17,112 nucleotides of DNA. Origin: SIG587 sp045531585 (GTDB lineage Bacteria; Bacillota; Clostridia; Oscillospirales; Acutalibacteraceae). Below are positions 13,298-17,112 of the stretch, one piece after another. The stretch spans positions 1 through 17,112 of the forward strand of contig JAZSEH010000065.1 of the NCBI GenBank assembly GCA_045531585.1, in the 5' to 3' direction. Under the pieces are notes generated by a model. The model worked only from the letters and a program-made list of their open reading frames with translations, made no database searches and was not told the DNA's origin. Numbering within the stretch: position 1 is the stretch's first letter; every line of letters begins with the position of its first letter. Both the position numbers and the translations under genes were made by a program.

Positions 13298-14671
13298 ATG
13301 AGAAAAATATTAGTGGCACTTACGGTGGCGCTTTTGTTGCTTTGCACAGGGTGTGACGCTTTGGAAAAATTCCTGCCCACAGGCGCACCTGACGTAGAGC
13401 AGACCTCATCCGAGGTAACCTCCTCGTCATCATCAAGGCCTTTGGATACATCAGGTGCACATTCTGTTACAGACACGGCCTCAAAACCCCAGAACACCAC
13501 GTCAAAAAAGCCTGCTGAAACACAGAGTGTTACCTCAACAAGCAGTACCGTCAGCACCCCGACGGTAAGTGAAAGCGAAATTGAGATAAATCCCTATGCA
13601 AAGAATTTGTGCTATGGTGCAATTACTTCGGAGCAGCAGCGGATTTACCGTATTATGCTTTCCGCAATTAAAAATATTACCACCGATTGGATTTGGCTGG
13701 GTAACTGCAGTGAAGCATATCTTTCGGATATTGCCGTTGCCTACAGAGCGGTTACCTATGATTATCCCGAGCTTTTCTGGGTGCCTTACACCTACGTTGT
13801 AAATAAAGGGGAAACGGGTGTTAAGCTTGCCTTTGAGCTGACAAGCGGCTCCTCGGATAAAAAATATCTTGTGGACCCACATTTGGTTGAGGCAAAACAG
13901 GCTGAGCTTGAAGCGGCGGCACAGCGTATAATATCACAGGTGGAGGGCGTTGCAAAAACACCCTACGAAAAGGTGCTTTATCTTCACGACCTGCTTGTTG
14001 AAAACATAACCTATAGCGATACACTTGATGAGGATATGGTGTACACCGTTTACGGTGCTCTTGTTAACCAAAGCGCCGTTTGTGAAGGCTATGCAAGGGC
14101 TATGAGCTATCTGTGTGAAAAAATGGGAATAAGGTGTATTCTTATAACAGGTCGCTCTAAAAATCAGGGTCATATGTGGAATCTTGTAAGGCTTGAAAAC
14201 AAGTGGTACCATGTGGATGTTACCTGGGATGACGTGGAAAAAACCATTAAATATCCCTTGCATACATATTTTTGTATTACGGATGAGCAGATTGTTTTGG
14301 ACCATACCATTGATCCTGACGTAACACAGGTTTCCGTGTCCGATAAGGCTGAGGGTCTTACAGGTTATAATTTTAATCTCCCTGAATGTACCGCAACAAG
14401 GTATAATTATTTTGAACAAACGGGATATTATATAGGTGATGATTTATTAGCCGCAGCTAAGCATATAGAAAAAATTTGTAAATATCAGTTCTATATTGAG
14501 TTTAAGTTTCAAACACCCGAAAAGCTGGCGGAATTTTCTGCCCTTAGTAAGCAGGGAAGGGATGCGTACATTATCGCTCTGGCGCATAACGTTGTTTCTC
14601 CCATACCGGGATGGAAATTTACAGTAAGCCAATATGCCCTGATAGGGGATTGCTTGTATCTTGAATGGTAA
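13298..14671 (+). CDS. Transglutaminase-like domain lipoprotein
   Basis: A predicted 457-residue surface lipoprotein. ATG 13298 is chosen because AGGTG (13287-13291) lies 6 nt upstream. The N terminus MRKILVALTVALLLLCTGC is a signal peptide with a lipobox-like CTG-C; the lipidated Cys would be residue 19. A Ser/Thr/Pro-rich linker (about 25-90) follows. The transglutaminase core (about 220-330) has the catalytic triad in its usual setting: Cys262 (QSAVCEGYA), His292 (QGHMWNLV) and Asp307 (YHVDVTWDD). Such extracytoplasmic domains act as cysteine proteases or crosslinking enzymes on cell-wall or surface proteins; the target here is unknown. About 120 residues after the core match nothing I recognise. 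It probably forms a two-gene unit with the LCP-like membrane protein. Confidence 0.88.
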   Translation: MRKILVALTVALLLLCTGCDALEKFLPTGAPDVEQTSSEVTSSSSSRPLDTSGAHSVTDTASKPQNTTSKKPAETQSVTSTSSTVSTPTVSESEIEINPYAKNLCYGAITSEQQRIYRIMLSAIKNITTDWIWLGNCSEAYLSDIAVAYRAVTYDYPELFWVPYTYVVNKGETGVKLAFELTSGSSDKKYLVDPHLVEAKQAELEAAAQRIISQVEGVAKTPYEKVLYLHDLLVENITYSDTLDEDMVYTVYGALVNQSAVCEGYARAMSYLCEKMGIRCILITGRSKNQGHMWNLVRLENKWYHVDVTWDDVEKTIKYPLHTYFCITDEQIVLDHTIDPDVTQVSVSDKAEGLTGYNFNLPECTATRYNYFEQTGYYIGDDLLAAAKHIEKICKYQFYIEFKFQTPEKLAEFSALSKQGRDAYIIALAHNVVSPIPGWKFTVSQYALIGDCLYLEW

Positions 14672-14684
14672 ATACTTAAAGCGT

Positions 14685-14715
14685 ACGAGTTTTCGTTGAC
14701 AAAACGGAGACTCGT
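14685..14715. promoter_or_regulatory. 31-bp dyad overlapping the glnN -35 box
   Basis: ACGAGTTTTCGTT (14685-14697) pairs with AACGGAGACTCGT (14703-14715): 11 Watson-Crick and 2 G-T pairs around a 5-nt centre. The -35 TTGACA of glnN straddles the centre. It also lies 13 nt after the upstream stop codon, but no T-run follows, so a regulator-binding site is at least as likely as a terminator. Confidence 0.5.
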
Positions 14716-14725
14716 GTTGTATACT
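14696..14725 (+). promoter_or_regulatory. glnN promoter
   Basis: TTGACA (14696-14701), 18-nt spacer and TATACT (14720-14725), a near-consensus sigma-A promoter 38 nt before the glnN ATG. No GlnR-type box or glutamine riboswitch was recognised; the dyad over the -35 is the only regulatory candidate. Confidence 0.8.
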
Positions 14726-14762
14726 AACATATTATAAAAAGGTTGTTTTTCGGAGGAAAGTA

Positions 14763-16850
14763 ATGGATGAGGTAACTAAGATATTCGGCAGCGTTGTTTT
14801 TAACGATGACTGTATGCGTGAGCGGCTGCCTGAAGAAACCTATAATGCACTTAAAAGGACCATAACTGCAGGTAAGGCCCTTGATCTTAGCGTGGCCAAT
14901 ACCGTGGCTAATGCTATGAAGGAGTGGGCCCTTGAAATGGGCGCTACCCATTTTACCCATTGGTTCCAGCCCCTTACGGGAATAACCGCCGAAAAACACG
15001 ACAGCTTTATAACCCCCGCCGCCAACGGCAGGGTAATTATGGAATTTTCAGGTAAGGAACTTATAAAGGGTGAGCCTGACGCCTCCTCATTCCCTTCAGG
15101 TGGACTTCGCGCCACCTTCGAGGCCAGAGGCTATACCGCTTGGGATCCTACCTCCTATGCCTTTGTTAAGGACGGTACCCTTTGTATCCCAACTGCCTTT
15201 TGCTCTTATGGGGGCGAGGCTCTTGATAAAAAAACACCCCTTCTCCGCTCAATGGAGGTTATCAGCCGTCAGGCCTTAAGGGTTGTTCGTTTGTTTAACC
15301 CTGAGGTAAAACGGGTCATTACCACCGTTGGTCCTGAGCAGGAGTATTTCCTTGTGGATAAAAAGCTTTATGATAAACGCCCTGACCTTATTTTCTGCGG
15401 CAGAACCCTTTTCGGCGCCAAGCCTCCCAAGGGACAGGAGCTGGAGGATCATTATTTCGGCGTTATCAAGCCTCGGGTTGCCGCCTTTATGAAGGAATTG
15501 GATACCGAGCTTTGGAAGCTTGGCATACTTGCCAAAACAAAGCATAACGAAGCCGCTCCCGCCCAGCATGAGCTGGCTCCAATATTCACCACAACAAATA
15601 TTGCTACCGACCATAATCAGCTTACAATGGAAATGATGAAAAAGGTTGCAGACCGTCACGGCTTTGTTTGCCTGCTTCACGAAAAGCCCTTTGCAGGTGT
15701 TAACGGTTCTGGTAAGCATAATAACTGGTCACTTTCAACCGATACGGGTGTAAATCTTCTTGATCCGGGTAAGACCCCCAGCGAAAACGCGCAGTTTTTA
15801 CTTTTTCTTACCGCCGTTATCAAGGCTGTGGACGAGCATCAGGACCTTCTTCGTATATCTGTTGCCTCTGCAGGTAATGACCACCGTCTGGGTGCGGCTG
15901 AGGCGCCTCCTGCAATAGTATCAATGTTCTTGGGCGACGAGCTTATAGAGATACTTGAAGCCATTGAGCATAAGGAGCAGTATACCGAGCACGAGATAGC
16001 TAAAATGGAAACGGGTGCCAAGATACTGCCCCGCTTTAATAAGGATAATACCGACCGCAACCGTACTTCACCCTTTGCATTTACGGGTAATAAGTTTGAA
16101 TTCCGTATGCTTGGCTCCTCGGCCTCCATTGCTGATGCCAACGTGGTACTTAATACCATAATTGCAGATACTCTGCGTGAGTTTGCCGATAGGCTTGAGG
16201 GTAGTGAAAACCTGTATAAGGACGTTAATCATCTTATCCGCAAGACCTTCAGAGAGCATAAGCGGATAATCTTTAACGGTGACGGCTATTCAAAGGAATG
16301 GGAGAATGAGGCCGAAAGGCTTGGTCTTTTAAACCTTAAAAGCACCGTTGATGCCATACCTCATTTTGTGGATCAAAAAAATATTGAGCTTTTTGAGCGT
16401 AATCACGTGTTTACCGAGACCGAGCTTCGTTCCCGTCTTGAGATAATGCTTGAAAACTACGCCAAAATACTTCATATTGAGGCACTGACCCTTATTGATA
16501 TGACCCATTGCTCGGTTATCCCTGCAGTCAGCAAATACGTTGGAGCGTTAAGTCGTAATATCACAAGCGTAAGAGACGTTTTCCCCGATATGCCCTGTGT
16601 TGCTGAGGTCAAGACCGTTAAAAAACTCGCAAAGCTTCTTGATGATATTTATCTTGGCGTTAAAGCCCTTGAAACAGCAGTAAGTATTACCGAAGAGATT
16701 GAGGGCTACCTTGAAAAGGCTCAGGCCTATAGAGCGCAGGTGTTCACCGCTATGGAGGCACTTCGCTTTAGTATTGATGCGGCGGAGGCACTTACCGACA
16801 GTGAGGATTGGCCATTCCCTAAATACGGCGAATTATTATTCAGCATATAA
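14763..16850 (+). CDS. glnN: Glutamine synthetase type III
   Basis: A 695-residue cytoplasmic enzyme that makes glutamine from glutamate, ammonia and ATP; GSIII subunits are usually about 700-730 residues, far longer than GSI. GGAGG (14752-14756) lies 6 nt before the ATG. The GSIII N-terminal region has THWFQPLTG, FSGKEL and SSFPSGGLRATFEARGYT. The catalytic part has VGPEQEYFLVD (189-199), HNEAAPAQHELAPIF (261-275), NGSGKHNNWS (314-323) and SAGNDHRLGAAEAPP (369-383), which provide the metal-, glutamate- and ATP-binding residues. RMLGSSASIADANVVLNTI follows, and then the GSIII C-terminal helical region. It is monocistronic, with its own promoter and terminator, and is presumably the route of ammonia assimilation. 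It is full length. Confidence 0.97.
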   Translation: MDEVTKIFGSVVFNDDCMRERLPEETYNALKRTITAGKALDLSVANTVANAMKEWALEMGATHFTHWFQPLTGITAEKHDSFITPAANGRVIMEFSGKELIKGEPDASSFPSGGLRATFEARGYTAWDPTSYAFVKDGTLCIPTAFCSYGGEALDKKTPLLRSMEVISRQALRVVRLFNPEVKRVITTVGPEQEYFLVDKKLYDKRPDLIFCGRTLFGAKPPKGQELEDHYFGVIKPRVAAFMKELDTELWKLGILAKTKHNEAAPAQHELAPIFTTTNIATDHNQLTMEMMKKVADRHGFVCLLHEKPFAGVNGSGKHNNWSLSTDTGVNLLDPGKTPSENAQFLLFLTAVIKAVDEHQDLLRISVASAGNDHRLGAAEAPPAIVSMFLGDELIEILEAIEHKEQYTEHEIAKMETGAKILPRFNKDNTDRNRTSPFAFTGNKFEFRMLGSSASIADANVVLNTIIADTLREFADRLEGSENLYKDVNHLIRKTFREHKRIIFNGDGYSKEWENEAERLGLLNLKSTVDAIPHFVDQKNIELFERNHVFTETELRSRLEIMLENYAKILHIEALTLIDMTHCSVIPAVSKYVGALSRNITSVRDVFPDMPCVAEVKTVKKLAKLLDDIYLGVKALETAVSITEEIEGYLEKAQAYRAQVFTAMEALRFSIDAAEALTDSEDWPFPKYGELLFSI

Positions 16851-16856
16851 ATATTG

Positions 16857-16949
16857 AAAGCACTCAAAACGGGGGTGCACCATAGTGAGAAATTGCCCAA
16901 AAAACCAAATTTTCACTATGGCGCACACCAAGAAGAGTGCTTTTTTTAT
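16857..16949 (+). terminator. Long hairpin terminator of glnN
   Basis: The outer stem AAAGCACTC (16857-16865) pairs with GAGTGCTTT (16935-16943). The inner stem CCATAGTGA (16880-16888) pairs with TCACTATGG (16913-16921) and is extended outward by GGNGTGC/GCACNCC pairs. A run of seven T follows (16941-16947). At about 87 nt the hairpin is unusually long for an intrinsic terminator. Confidence 0.8.
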
Positions 16950-16977
16950 TGATAATTATAGGATTTTCGTATATAAT
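16949..16977 (+). promoter_or_regulatory. Near-consensus promoter downstream of glnN
   Basis: TTGATA (16949-16954), a 17-nt spacer and perfect TATAAT (16972-16977) place a transcript start near 16984. No start codon with an SD follows inside the window; the predicted transcript enters an array of hairpins. Confidence 0.75.
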
Positions 16978-16983
16978 GATAAT

Positions 16984-17112
16984 CGGTAGTCGAAAAGCTT
17001 TCAATCAAAGCTTTTCGAAAAACCGCTAAGTGTAGCGGTTTTATGTAAATAATCTCTGATTATTTACACCGACATCATTGCAATGAATTAGGTGAAATTA
17101 TTTATATAATTT
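16984..17112 (+). ncRNA. Candidate structured RNA: five consecutive inverted repeats
   Basis: In order: CGAAAAGCTTT/AAAGCTTTTCG with a 5-nt loop (16991-17017); AAAACCGCTA/TAGCGGTTTT with loop AGTG (17019-17042); TGTAAATAAT/ATTATTTACA with a 5-nt loop (17044-17068); the perfect 12-bp palindrome TCATTGCAATGA (17075-17086); and AAATTAT/ATAATTT with a 4-nt loop (17095-17112, at the window edge). All are perfect pairings and all follow a strong promoter. The second hairpin, followed by TTTTATG, could end a roughly 60-nt RNA; otherwise this is the 5' leader of a gene beyond the window. I do not recognise the family. Confidence 0.45.

Noticed and set aside
16991..17112. CRISPR array
   Set aside because: The hairpins differ in sequence and are not direct repeats separated by unique spacers.

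Overview
The window looks like chromosome of a low-to-mid GC Gram-positive anaerobe of the class Clostridia, most likely a gut Oscillospiraceae/Ruminococcaceae-type organism. This is inferred from the hrcA-grpE-dnaK-dnaJ order behind a CIRCE operator, a DnaK without the Gram-negative N-terminal insert, a pyruvate phosphate dikinase close to my recollection of the Clostridium symbiosum enzyme, a type III glutamine synthetase, and strong AGGAGG-type ribosome binding sites. No rRNA, tRNA or CRISPR array was recognised.

Region 1 (1-1803) is accessory DNA, visibly more AT-rich than the rest. The first nine codons of a leftward gene leave the window at the left edge, and its start lies inside a nested inverted repeat (11-124). 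Next comes a roughly 1.6 kb segment bounded by 31-bp inverted repeats (193-223 and 1762-1792, 25/31 matching). It carries one gene, an Mrr-type nuclease fused to a C-terminal FtsK-gamma-like winged helix. The right repeat ends only about a dozen bases from the ppdK stop codon. No transposase is present inside, so it may be a non-autonomous or passenger-carrying mobile element.

Region 2 (1804-4434, minus strand) is ppdK, complete apart from one in-frame TGA that splits it into 203- and 672-residue frames. The second frame starts with GTG immediately after the TGA and has an SD-like AAGGGG before it. Both catalytic residues are intact.

Region 3 (4435-9475) begins with a divergent regulatory region and continues with the heat-shock operon hrcA-grpE-dnaK-dnaJ, ending in a clear intrinsic terminator. 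HrcA should repress its own operon at CIRCE, while DnaK, DnaJ and GrpE form the chaperone cycle. A 30-bp palindrome sits between dnaK and dnaJ.

Region 4 (9476-14671) holds a cytoplasmic GH2 beta-galactosidase, then two tightly spaced genes for exported or membrane-anchored proteins: a small LCP-like protein without the usual catalytic Arg, and a transglutaminase-like lipoprotein.

Region 5 (14672-17112) holds glnN (type III glutamine synthetase) with its own promoter embedded in a long dyad, and a long terminator hairpin. After that, a near-consensus promoter leads into five consecutive inverted repeats that run to the window edge, a candidate small RNA or structured leader. The points most worth checking are the repeat-bounded Mrr/FtsK-gamma module, the repeat cluster at the left edge, the ppdK stop codon, and the hairpin array at the right edge.
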